Shown here: piece by piece, positions 1-8,563 of the stretch
Layout of the letters: each line of letters opens with the position of its first letter
Position numbering within the stretch: position 1 is the first letter of the stretch
NCBI GenBank assembly: GCA_035299085.1
Contig: DATGXG010000053.1
Coordinates: 27,820 to 91,819 of the forward strand
Reading direction: 5' to 3'
DNA: 64,000 nucleotides
Source: Bacteroidales bacterium
Lineage (GTDB): Bacteria; Bacteroidota; Bacteroidia; Bacteroidales; UBA10428
The notes under the pieces: generated by a model
Databases searched by the model: none
Told to the model about the DNA's origin: nothing
What the model saw: the letters and a program-made list of their open reading frames with translations, nothing else
Position numbers and translations under genes: made by a program

Positions 1-1
1 T

Positions 2-3000
2 TTTAACACATATACCGACCAGTTTGAAAAAGCGCCTGCCGGATTGCCAATGAATATAAGAGCTATTGAACGCATTGACGACCGGTCGTTCTGGATTGGC
101 AGTATAAACGGTTTATACAGGTATGATGTCAGGTCGAATCGCTGTGAAAAAATAACCGACAGGCTTCCGCACCAAGCTGTCTATTCTATTCTGAGATATG
201 ATGAGAATACATTTTATTTTGGAACCTATAATGGTTTATGCAAATATGATAACCGTACATCCAGGTTTACCACTATACCGATTGGAGATCCAGGGAGATC
301 GTCTAATCAGCTCATACTATCTATGTTACCCGACTATAAAAGAAATTGCCTGTGGATTGGAGTTGAAGGAGGGTTATATTCTTTTGATCCTTCCGGTATT
401 AAACCCCGGAAGGTTTTATTTCATGGTAATTCGGTTAAATCGCTTATGCTTGACAATATGGATTGCCTGTGGGCCGGAACTGACAACGGGCTTTTCATTT
501 ATGAACCATCTACGGGCAAACACCGGCTTATCCGGCATGACGCCTCAAACGACAAATCGCTTATAAACAATGTGATATGGACCGTTTTTACCGACAGGGA
601 ACAAAACATCTGGATAGGTACGGATGCAGGTGCCTCCTTATTCATGTATAATGATCAATTCAGAATAAACCCTGTAAGTGAATTAACAGGTTCAAACGAG
701 GGTGATTATATCATTTCACTCCTTCAGGATTCAAAAGGCAATTTATGGCTTGGCGGCACTAACGGCTTGATCCATGTTGATAAACAGAAAAACAGAACTG
801 CATGGTACCAGCAGAATAGTAAAAAATACGCAATACCTCATAATAAAGTACGCCATATATTCGAAGATGCCGATGGAGATATATGGATTGCTACAGACGG
901 AAGTGTTTGCAGGTTTGATGAAAAAACAGCGCAGTTTGTCAGGTACCAGATTGAGGATTCAACAGGCTCAAGGAATGCAAACTGGTCATACGCCATTGCC
1001 CAGGATGAAACCAGGAAGTTATGGATTGCCACCTGCCTGGGTGGAATTTTTGTGGTTGATAAGCAGAGCTTACTGGCTTCTTCAGGCAAAAGATATATTG
1101 CAGAACGCAATTATTATTCAGGTAACCAGGAAAAGGGATTGTCAGGAAACATGATTCAGTTCCTTTCTTTTGACAGGGACCTTAACATATGGGCCGGGAC
1201 ATACAGGGCAGGAATTAACAAGATTAACAGGCTAAGCCAGCAAATAACATGGTTTACGGCCCAACCCGGCGAATATCATTTACCTTCTGATGATGTGACA
1301 GCGATGCTAACCGACAGAGATAAGTACCTGTGGATTGCCCTGCGTGATCAGGTTATCAGGCTTGACCCCCACAATAACAGCAGAAGAATAATTACCGATC
1401 CCCGTCTCAATGATGCTTATATTCATGCTATGGCTGATGACGGCCAACGAATCTGGCTCGGACTTTCATCCGGGTTATTCTTTATTGACAAGCGGACTTT
1501 GCATATCGGCCAGCTTGATCTGGCAGGCAATTACTATTCCTCATTGTATTATGACAAGGCCAACAATATCATTATTGCAGGAGGTATTAATGAATATGCA
1601 GAATTTAACCCTGAAACAATATTAAATAATAACCGCGAAAACAACCTGTATATTACGTCGATGTGGATCAATGACAGGCTGGTTCAGAATAATTCCGGTA
1701 ATGATTTTCCCCGTTTGACGAATAGTATCCGTTTTACCCGGCAGGTGAGGCTTCTCCATCAAATGAACAATCTGTCATTCGAAGTATCGGAGTTAAGCTA
1801 CAACCGGCAACAGAATGTTCAGTATGCATACAGGTTAAGCGAATCAGAGTCGGAATGGCACTATACCCCCAGAGGAAGCAACCGCATTACATATAATAAC
1901 CTGGTTCCGGGTGAATACATGCTGGAGGTTTCAGGGATCGGAAGTGACGGAAATCCTCTACCCGACCCTCCTTTTATGGCAATAACTATTCTTCAGCCCT
2001 GGTTTCTTACCTGGCCCCTTAAAACGGTTTATGTTTTAGTGATAATTATTCTCATCGCAGCGTCAATTAATTATTACAGGGTCTTAAGCCGCCTGAGATA
2101 TGAGCGGATTGAGAAATCAAAGACAATGGAACTTACTGCTCATAAGATTGATTTTTTAACCAATATATCCCACGAACTCAAAACGCCTTTAAGTCTCATC
2201 ATCGGTCCCCTTGAAAATATTATTGACCAGGTAAAGCAGGTTACAATAAAGGAACAGCTCAGCGATGTAAGACATAATGCAATAAAAATGGGTACTCTTA
2301 TTCATCAGCTGATGGAAGCAAGCAGGCAGGAATTTGACGGATTTGGCCTTATTGTTTCAAGGACTGACCTGATTCCGTTCATTGAAAGTGTCATATCCGT
2401 TTACAAAAAAACGCTTGAGGATCGGTCGGTTAGAATACAGCTGGTAACCGACCTTCCATCTGTATATATTGAAGTAGATGTTATGAAGCTGGAAGTAATC
2501 CTCAATAACATCCTGTCGAATGCCGTAAAATTTGCCCCGGATAATTCCGATATCACTGTAAATATGGTGAACAATGGCGAAAAGATTATCATATCCGTTG
2601 AAGATAAAGGGCCGGGTATTGAAGCCAGGGACCTTCCGCATATATTCGAAAGATTCTACAAATCGCATAATCACCATCACCGGAATATCGACGGTTCCGG
2701 TGTGGGATTATCTATTGTAAAAGAATATGTTCAATTACACAGGGGAACGGTAACTGTTTTTTCTGATGGAATGTCAGGCACCCGGGTGGACGTTGAACTT
2801 CCGGTAAGGCAGATGGTTGGCGATTCAGCAGCCAGGGAAACTTTAATGCGTGCCGTACCGGATAAACCGGGTTTTCTTCCTCAGTTGCTGATTGTAGAGG
2901 ATAATGCCGAAATACTTTCTTTTATTTCAAAAAGCCTCTCAAACCAATTCAGATGCATTACGGCACAGAATGGTAAGCAGGGACTGGAGGCTGCTCAAAC

Positions 3001-3628
3001 GAATCTGCCAGATATAATAGTTACCGATATCATGATGCCGGTAATGGATGGCATTGAAATGTGCCGGAGGCTCAGGGAAAATGTTGTCACATCAATGATT
3101 CCTGTTGTAATGCTTACTGCAAGAGATGATAAAAACACTGAAATAATGGGATACCGTACCGGCGTGGATGCTTTTATTGCAAAGCCATTTGAGATCGGTT
3201 ACCTGAGTGACAGGCTTCATCATCTGCTCATGGGACGCAACCACCTGGTGAAGAAAGCAAGACAGGAAGCTATTCTTAAGCCAAAGGAACAGGATGTAAT
3301 ATCAACAGATGAAAAATTGCTTTCTGTCATTACCCAGATCATTGAAAAAGAGATCACTAATCCGGATCTGAACGTTCAGGTCCTTGCTGAAAAATCAGGA
3401 TACAGTTCAAAGCACCTGTACAGAAGAATCAAATTACTGACGGGTCAGACAGTGGTTGATTACATACGCAGCGTAAGGTTGAAAACAGCAGCGATGCTTC
3501 TTTCACAGAAGCGATTCACTGTTGCTGAAGTGATGTATATGGTAGGATTCACAAACCACTCTTATTTTTCAAAGCGCTTCCAGGAAAAATTCGGAAAATC
3601 GCCGAGGGAGTATGTTGAAAACTGTTGA
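2..3628 (+). CDS. Hybrid two-component system (HTCS) sensor/regulator, 5' partial
   Basis: One-protein sensor, kinase and transcription factor of the kind Bacteroidota use to control carbohydrate-utilisation loci. The frame is open to the first base, so the true start lies outside the window; the TTG at 44 is not a credible start. In order: two-component-regulator propeller repeats (many WIGT/LWIG blades), a Y_Y_Y domain, one membrane segment near nt 2014-2085, a HisKA domain with the H-box ISHELKTP (His codon 2171-2173), a HATPase with GSGVGLSIV, a receiver with VTDIMMPVMDG (Asp codon 3026-3028), and a C-terminal AraC helix-turn-helix (about nt 3360-3620). The periplasmic propeller presumably senses an oligosaccharide, but no SusC/D or glycosidase genes follow; any target locus would be upstream. 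It converges on dnaB with a 15-base gap. Confidence 0.95.
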   Translation, partial: FNTYTDQFEKAPAGLPMNIRAIERIDDRSFWIGSINGLYRYDVRSNRCEKITDRLPHQAVYSILRYDENTFYFGTYNGLCKYDNRTSRFTTIPIGDPGRSSNQLILSMLPDYKRNCLWIGVEGGLYSFDPSGIKPRKVLFHGNSVKSLMLDNMDCLWAGTDNGLFIYEPSTGKHRLIRHDASNDKSLINNVIWTVFTDREQNIWIGTDAGASLFMYNDQFRINPVSELTGSNEGDYIISLLQDSKGNLWLGGTNGLIHVDKQKNRTAWYQQNSKKYAIPHNKVRHIFEDADGDIWIATDGSVCRFDEKTAQFVRYQIEDSTGSRNANWSYAIAQDETRKLWIATCLGGIFVVDKQSLLASSGKRYIAERNYYSGNQEKGLSGNMIQFLSFDRDLNIWAGTYRAGINKINRLSQQITWFTAQPGEYHLPSDDVTAMLTDRDKYLWIALRDQVIRLDPHNNSRRIITDPRLNDAYIHAMADDGQRIWLGLSSGLFFIDKRTLHIGQLDLAGNYYSSLYYDKANNIIIAGGINEYAEFNPETILNNNRENNLYITSMWINDRLVQNNSGNDFPRLTNSIRFTRQVRLLHQMNNLSFEVSELSYNRQQNVQYAYRLSESESEWHYTPRGSNRITYNNLVPGEYMLEVSGIGSDGNPLPDPPFMAITILQPWFLTWPLKTVYVLVIIILIAASINYYRVLSRLRYERIEKSKTMELTAHKIDFLTNISHELKTPLSLIIGPLENIIDQVKQVTIKEQLSDVRHNAIKMGTLIHQLMEASRQEFDGFGLIVSRTDLIPFIESVISVYKKTLEDRSVRIQLVTDLPSVYIEVDVMKLEVILNNILSNAVKFAPDNSDITVNMVNNGEKIIISVEDKGPGIEARDLPHIFERFYKSHNHHHRNIDGSGVGLSIVKEYVQLHRGTVTVFSDGMSGTRVDVELPVRQMVGDSAARETLMRAVPDKPGFLPQLLIVEDNAEILSFISKSLSNQFRCITAQNGKQGLEAAQTNLPDIIVTDIMMPVMDGIEMCRRLRENVVTSMIPVVMLTARDDKNTEIMGYRTGVDAFIAKPFEIGYLSDRLHHLLMGRNHLVKKARQEAILKPKEQDVISTDEKLLSVITQIIEKEITNPDLNVQVLAEKSGYSSKHLYRRIKLLTGQTVVDYIRSVRLKTAAMLLSQKRFTVAEVMYMVGFTNHSYFSKRFQEKFGKSPREYVENC

Positions 3629-3643
3629 AACGGGTTTCAATTC

Positions 3644-5179
3644 TCAGAACGGCACTTCGTCGGAATAATCCGGAGCACCGATGTCATTTTTACTGAAACC
3701 GTCGCCGATAATATTTTTATTCATTTTTGAACCCCTTGTGACTGCAACCGGCGCACCGGCATCCACTTCCTCAAGCGGTGAAAGGTATGTTTCCTCAAGT
3801 TCAACAAACTTGGCAAATTCATCCTTGAATTTCAGGTAAACATCACCTATGGGACCATTCCTGTGTTTTGCAAGAATTATTTCGGCAATACCGCGAAGTG
3901 AATTGCCGTTTTCGTCCTCCATCAGCCCGTATTTTTCAGGACGGTGAATGAACATTACCATATCGGCATCCTGCTCGATAGCACCCGACTCACGAAGGTC
4001 AGACAGCTGGGGCCTTTTTGAACCGGAACGGATTTCAACAGAACGGTTAAGCTGAGACAGGGCAATTACAGGTATATTGAGTTCCTTGGCAATACCTTTA
4101 AGCGAACGGGAAATAGTACTTACCTCCTGCTCGCGGTTTCCCCTTGTATCGGGTGTTCCGGTCATCAGCTGAAGATAATCTATGATAAGGATATCCACAT
4201 TGTGTTGCCGTTTCAACCGCCGGGCTTTGGCCCTGAGCTCGAAGACGGATATGGCGGGAGTGTCGTCGATAAAAATCGGCGCATCTACAAGCTTCTTGAT
4301 CTTATAATCGAGCTGCTCCCATTCGAAGTCGGCCAGCTTCCCGTTCCTGATTCTGTTTGAAGGAAGCTCTGTTTCGGCCACGATGAGACGGTTGACAAGC
4401 TGTAAAGAAGCCATTTCAAGAGAAAAAATGGCAACTGCACGATTATGCTCAACAGCCATATTGCGTGCCATCGAAAGAACGAAAGCCGTTTTACCCATTG
4501 AAGGACGGGCGGCTACAATCACCAGGTCGGAATTCTGCCATCCGTTTGTCATCCTGTCGAGTTTGGTGAACCCCGAAGGAATGCCGATGAGGCTGTCTGC
4601 TCTTTTGCTGGCCTCTTCAATCTGCAGAATGGCTTCCTTTATAAGTACACTTACCTTTTGCGATTCCTTCTTTATGTTACCCTGGGCGATATTAAAAAGC
4701 TCGGCTTCCGAAAAGTCAAGCAAATCATCCACATCGGTGCTTTCATCAAACGCCCTGCCCTGAATTTCAGATGAAACGCGGATAAGCTCCCGCTGAATAT
4801 GCTTCTGGGCAACGATCCTCGCGTGGAATTCAACATGTGCAGCTGACGCCACACGGCTTGTAAGCTGGGTAATATATACAGGCCCTCCTACTTCATCAAG
4901 TTGTTTCTTTTTCCGGAGTTCTTCAGTAACCGTGAGAAGGTCGATTGCCCTGTTGCTTGAAGTCAGGTCAACTATAGCCTGGAATATTTTCTGATGTTCC
5001 TCTTTATAGAAACTTTCCGGTTTCAGAATATCGATAATCTGAAGGATAGCATCTTTCTCAAGCATTACGGCTCCGAGAACGGCTTCTTCAAGATCAGGCG
5101 CCTGCGGTGGAATTTTTCCGAGTTCCATTGCAACGGGATTCACTGACGGAGTGTGCGTTGGTCTTTTCTGTGCCATCAT
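3644..5179 (-). CDS. dnaB: Replicative DNA helicase DnaB
   Basis: Hexameric 5'-3' helicase that unwinds DNA at the replication fork and recruits primase. At 511 residues it has the usual length for Bacteroidota. The N-terminal DnaB domain spans about residues 25-125; the RecA-like motor follows, with Walker A ARPSMGKT at 224-231, Walker B-like ILIIDYLQLM and an arginine-finger region near SQLNRSVEIR. There is no intein, although this gene often carries one. Two Met codons start the frame (MMAQ) and either could be used. The C-terminal 50 residues are low-homology tail. It is monocistronic, convergent with the HTCS gene and divergent from ispE. Confidence 0.97.
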   Translation of the reverse strand: MMAQKRPTHTPSVNPVAMELGKIPPQAPDLEEAVLGAVMLEKDAILQIIDILKPESFYKEEHQKIFQAIVDLTSSNRAIDLLTVTEELRKKKQLDEVGGPVYITQLTSRVASAAHVEFHARIVAQKHIQRELIRVSSEIQGRAFDESTDVDDLLDFSEAELFNIAQGNIKKESQKVSVLIKEAILQIEEASKRADSLIGIPSGFTKLDRMTNGWQNSDLVIVAARPSMGKTAFVLSMARNMAVEHNRAVAIFSLEMASLQLVNRLIVAETELPSNRIRNGKLADFEWEQLDYKIKKLVDAPIFIDDTPAISVFELRAKARRLKRQHNVDILIIDYLQLMTGTPDTRGNREQEVSTISRSLKGIAKELNIPVIALSQLNRSVEIRSGSKRPQLSDLRESGAIEQDADMVMFIHRPEKYGLMEDENGNSLRGIAEIILAKHRNGPIGDVYLKFKDEFAKFVELEETYLSPLEEVDAGAPVAVTRGSKMNKNIIGDGFSKNDIGAPDYSDEVPF

Positions 5180-5365
5180 TCCTTACTTTAATTCTTCTCT
5201 TCCTTCAATATTCCGCCAAAATTAGGGAAGTGGCGCATGATAAACCGTTCCCTACGGCTGACTTTTTAAACAGGTTACAAACCTTGATTTGTTGATAAAA
5301 TAATAAACGAAAAAACAGGTTAAGTTTGCTTTATTTGGTTATATTTTTAAAGTAAATCTGACCGT

Positions 5366-6193
5366 ATGCTTTTCTTTCCAAATGCTAAAATCAACCTGGG
5401 CCTCAACATTGTCTCAAAAAGGCCTGATGGCTTTCATAATATAGAAACCATTTTCTGCCCTGTTGAGCTTTCAGATATCCTCGAATTCGTGCCATTAGCA
5501 GGGATACCATCAGGACATACAGGTTTTTCAGTTTCAGGAATCGATGTGGATTGTGAACCCGAAAAGAATCTTTGTGTAAAAGCCTACCAGTTGCTGAACA
5601 AAGAGTTTACACTTCCGGCAATCGACATTCACCTGCATAAGATCATTCCCCCGGGGGCAGGACTTGGCGGCGGTTCGTCCGACGCGGCTTTTATGCTCAA
5701 GAATCTGAATATTTTTTTTGAACTGGGATTAAATGACGATGAACTTTGCCGGTATGCATCCATACTGGGAAGCGACTGTGCCTTCTTCATAAAAAATAAA
5801 ACGATGCTGGGTTATGAAAGGGGAAATGTTTTCAGCGACATCGGGTATTTTCCCGGAGACCTGAAAATACTTGTCGTTAACCCGGGAATTCATGTCAGCA
5901 CAGCGGAAGCCTATGCCGGGGTGACTCCACGGAAACCTGAAAAGCCATTAAGCGAATTGATTCAATTGCCGCCTGATGTGTGGAAACGGTATATTAAAAA
6001 TGATTTCGAAGAATCGATATTTAATAAGCACCCTGAAATAGCCCAACTGAAGCAGAATTTATACGATGCCGGTGCCCTGTATGCTTCCATGTCCGGTTCC
6101 GGGTCCTCGGTTTACGGGTTATTCAATGAGTTGCCGGACTTGAAAGGAAGATTTGAGGGGTATTTTGTGTGGGAGGGGAAGTTAGGCTGTTAG
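5366..6193 (+). CDS. ispE: 4-diphosphocytidyl-2-C-methyl-D-erythritol kinase
   Basis: GHMP kinase that phosphorylates CDP-methylerythritol with ATP in the non-mevalonate (MEP) isoprenoid pathway. The 275-residue protein opens with the substrate-binding FPNAKINLGLNI segment and carries the GHMP phosphate-binding loop PPGAGLGGGSSDA at residues 95-107, plus the C-terminal SGSGSSVYGLF motif. The ATG sits about 185 bases from the divergent dnaB start. The last codons (Leu-Gly-Cys-stop) lie inside an 8-bp tandem repeat array, so the C-terminus may have been trimmed or re-set by repeat expansion; the conserved core is intact. Confidence 0.95.
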   Translation: MLFFPNAKINLGLNIVSKRPDGFHNIETIFCPVELSDILEFVPLAGIPSGHTGFSVSGIDVDCEPEKNLCVKAYQLLNKEFTLPAIDIHLHKIIPPGAGLGGGSSDAAFMLKNLNIFFELGLNDDELCRYASILGSDCAFFIKNKTMLGYERGNVFSDIGYFPGDLKILVVNPGIHVSTAEAYAGVTPRKPEKPLSELIQLPPDVWKRYIKNDFEESIFNKHPEIAQLKQNLYDAGALYASMSGSGSSVYGLFNELPDLKGRFEGYFVWEGKLGC

Positions 6194-6246
6194 GCTATTA
6201 GGCTGTTAGGCTATTAGGCTATTAGGCTATTAGGCTATTAGGCTAT
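6183..6246. repeat. 8-bp tandem array TAGGCTRT, eight units
   Basis: Eight head-to-tail copies of TAGGCTAT or TAGGCTGT. The first units contain the ispE stop codon TAG at 6191-6193. The complementary units reappear in inverse orientation after the terminator hairpin, so the two arms could pair around it. Confidence 0.9.
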
Positions 6247-6285
6247 TAGCGGGACCCTTGGGACTTATGAATTTGACCAAAATAT

Positions 6286-6318
6286 AAAACGCCGTCAGAA
6301 ATTGACGGCGTTTTTTTT
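6286..6318. terminator. Bidirectional rho-independent terminator
   Basis: A 12-bp perfect stem (6286-6297 with 6303-6314), loop GAAAT, flanked by A and T runs on both sides. It lies between the convergent ispE and biotin-carrier genes and can serve both. Confidence 0.88.
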
Positions 6319-6340
6319 CTTCGATGGTTAATCTGACTAA

Positions 6341-6374
6341 TAGCCTAATAGCCTAAACATGCTAATAGCCTATT
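6341..6374. repeat. Inverse arm of the TAGGCTAT array
   Basis: Three ATAGCCTA-type units, complementary to the array beside ispE. The stop codon of the minus-strand biotin-carrier gene (CTA at 6370-6372 on the plus strand) lies in the last unit. Confidence 0.8.
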
Positions 6375-6708
6375 CAAATTCTATCATCACCGTTCCCTTG
6401 GGAATGCAATCGCCAATTGCGATATTTACGGCCTTGATTTTGCCGGCAAAGGGAGCATAAATCGTATTCATCATTTTCATGGCTTCCAATACCAGCATTT
6501 TCTGGTTGGCAGCAACAGAATCACCAGGTTTCACGGTTAATTCGCGAACGGTTCCCGGTATGAATGACTTCACTTTCTTCACGTCAGGCTTAGCCCACGG
6601 AGTACGTTTTTCATATTTCCGCGTATAACGGGTCTGATATAAATCACCCATTACGTTAAGCGGCTTCAGCGGAGTTTGTTCCTCCTGTTTCTTTTGTTCT
6701 TCTTTCAT
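6370..6708 (-). CDS. Biotin carboxyl carrier protein (acetyl/propionyl-CoA carboxylase or methylmalonyl-CoA decarboxylase type)
   Basis: Small 112-residue biotinyl domain protein that carries CO2 on a biotin swinging arm. The biotinylation motif EAMKM places the modified lysine at residue 78; the fold is preceded by a charged linker (residues 1-45) and ends GTVMIEFE. It follows the carboxyltransferase gene by 11 bases on the same strand and is certainly its partner. No biotin carboxylase, OadG or OadB gene is adjacent, so whether the complex carboxylates propionyl-CoA or decarboxylates methylmalonyl-CoA cannot be settled here. Confidence 0.9.
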   Translation of the reverse strand: MKEEQKKQEEQTPLKPLNVMGDLYQTRYTRKYEKRTPWAKPDVKKVKSFIPGTVRELTVKPGDSVAANQKMLVLEAMKMMNTIYAPFAGKIKAVNIAIGDCIPKGTVMIEFE

Positions 6709-6719
6709 TGTGCAATCTG

Positions 6720-8264
6720 TTAAAATGGAGGAATACCATGTTTTTTACGGGGCAGGCTGACATCTTTTTCAACGGAAACCTCAATGGCATGCATTAAAAT
6801 ATTTCTCGTTTCCGACGGTTCAATAACTGAATCAATATAGCCCCTTGAAGCAGCCACATAAGGATTGGCAAATTTATCCTTGTATTCCTGAACCTTTACC
6901 TTACGCATTTCATCGGGATTTGGTGCTTCAGTGATTTCTTTTCTGAAGATAATATTGGCAGCACCCTCGGGACCCATTACGGCAATTTCGGCAGTCGGCC
7001 ATGCAAATACAAAATCAGCACGCAAATGCCTTGAACCCATGGCAATATAACCGCCGCCATATGCTTTCCTGAGAATTACAGTAATTTTCGGAACGGTAGC
7101 TTCGCTGTATGCATACAGGATTTTGGCACCGTGGCGGATTACGCCGGCATGCTCCTGGTCGACGCCCGGCAAATAACCCGGCAGGTCAACAAAGGTTATA
7201 ATGGGAATATTGAATGCATCGCAATAGCGGATGAAGCGTGCAGCCTTGTCTGAAGAGTCCACGTCAAGCACGCCGGCCATAACCAGCGGCTGGTTGCATA
7301 CAAATCCGCAGGTTTCACCGTTGATCCGGCCGAAACCGATAACCATATTGGCAGCCCAGTTTTCCTGGATTTCAAAGAAATCGGAATTATCAGTGATGGC
7401 ACGAACCACGTTCCTTACGTCATAAGGAAGTGAGGCGTCATCGGGTACGATCTCCTCAATGCGGAATGTGGATTTCGGAGACTGGGCGTTTAATTTCTGT
7501 GCCTTACGATCATTATTTGCCGGAATCAGTGAAAGCAGCTTTTTGATCTGTTCAAAACACTGCTGTTCGGTTTCTGCAAAGAAATGGGCGTTTCCTGTAA
7601 TTTCGCTGTGAACCCTGGCGCCGCCGAGATCTTCCATCGAAATTTCCTCGCCCAGGACGGTTTTGATAACCTCAGGACCTGTGATAAACATCTTTGAGAT
7701 ATTTTCAACCACAAAAACGTAATCGGTAAGAGCCGGTGAATACACGGCACCGCCTGCACAAGGGCCAAGAATTACAGATATCTGGGGAATAACACCCGAG
7801 GACAGCGTGTTCCTGAAAAAGATCTCGCCATAACCGGCAAGTGAATTCACACCTTCCTGGATCCTTGCTCCACCTGAATCATTGATTCCAATGAGAGGTA
7901 CCTTCATTTTCAAGGCGTGATCCATGATCTTCACAATTTTACGCGAATGCATAAGTCCGAGAGAACCACCGGCAACTGTGAAATCCTGTGCGAATATACA
8001 AACCGGTTGACCCGAAATGGTTCCGGTACCAATAACTACGCCATCGCCGTGCAGTACCTTTTTGGCCATGTCAAAGTCCCTGGCTTCGTGCTGCACAAAC
8101 ATATCGTACTCCTGGAAGGAGTCCTTATCAAGCAGGGCATTTATGCGTTCACGGGCAGTCATCTTACCCATGGCCTGCTGCTTTTCAATGGCCTTTTCGC
8201 CACCTCCAAGCTGGACCTCTTCACGCTTCTTTTTGAGTTCCTGAATTTGATTTTTAAGTGCCAT
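6720..8264 (-). CDS. Acyl-CoA carboxylase carboxyltransferase subunit (propionyl-CoA carboxylase beta / methylmalonyl-CoA decarboxylase alpha)
   Basis: Carboxyltransferase of about 514 residues that moves CO2 between biotin and an acyl-CoA, in the propionate/methylmalonyl-CoA branch. The N-terminal part has GKMTARERINALLDKDSF and the oxyanion-hole region GINDSGGARIQEGV; the C-terminal crotonase half has FVDLPGYLPG, RKAYGGGY and AVMGPEGAANI. Length and motifs are complete. In Bacteroidota this family is used in the succinate-propionate pathway, and sucC at the far end of the window makes the neighbouring succinyl-CoA step. It is the first gene of a two-gene unit with the biotin carrier. Substrate is inferred from the family only. 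Confidence 0.92.
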   Translation of the reverse strand: MALKNQIQELKKKREEVQLGGGEKAIEKQQAMGKMTARERINALLDKDSFQEYDMFVQHEARDFDMAKKVLHGDGVVIGTGTISGQPVCIFAQDFTVAGGSLGLMHSRKIVKIMDHALKMKVPLIGINDSGGARIQEGVNSLAGYGEIFFRNTLSSGVIPQISVILGPCAGGAVYSPALTDYVFVVENISKMFITGPEVIKTVLGEEISMEDLGGARVHSEITGNAHFFAETEQQCFEQIKKLLSLIPANNDRKAQKLNAQSPKSTFRIEEIVPDDASLPYDVRNVVRAITDNSDFFEIQENWAANMVIGFGRINGETCGFVCNQPLVMAGVLDVDSSDKAARFIRYCDAFNIPIITFVDLPGYLPGVDQEHAGVIRHGAKILYAYSEATVPKITVILRKAYGGGYIAMGSRHLRADFVFAWPTAEIAVMGPEGAANIIFRKEITEAPNPDEMRKVKVQEYKDKFANPYVAASRGYIDSVIEPSETRNILMHAIEVSVEKDVSLPRKKHGIPPF

Positions 8265-8300
8265 GATATTTTCTTAGTTAGAAGGGAGCAAATATACTAA

Positions 8301-8541
8301 GTTGTTTCAAAGTTGTTTCATGTTGTTTCATGTTGTTTCAAAGTTGTTTGAAATCGTTTGAATTGAAATCGTTTGAATTGAAATCGTTTGAATGAAACCG
8401 TTAGAATTGAAATCGTTTTCAAACTTCTTTCAAACTCTTTTTCAAACTTCTTTCAAACTCTTTTTCAAACTTCTTTCAAACTCTTTTTCAAACTCTTCTT
8501 TCAAACTCTTCTTTCAAACTCTATTCAAACTTCTTTCAAAC
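8301..8541. repeat. Composite low-complexity array upstream of the carboxylase operon
   Basis: Three contiguous sub-arrays fill the gap between the LptF/G gene and the carboxyltransferase gene: about 11-bp GTTGTTTCAWA units (8301-8346), 15-bp GTTTGAATTGAAATC units (8347-8415), and about 23-bp units built from TTTCAAACTTC and TTTCAAACTC (8416-8541). GTTTGAAA and TTTCAAAC are complementary, so the second and third sub-arrays can fold on each other. No other content is visible in this 299-base gap. Confidence 0.85.
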
Positions 8542-8563
8542 AGCGAAGCGTGAAACGGCGCAA

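Noticed and set aside
44..3628. Treating the TTG at 44 as the true start of the hybrid sensor gene
   Set aside because: The frame is open to base 2 and the propeller domain is already under way, so the gene begins outside the window.
8301..8541. CRISPR array
   Set aside because: The units are contiguous, have no unique spacers, and no cas genes are nearby.
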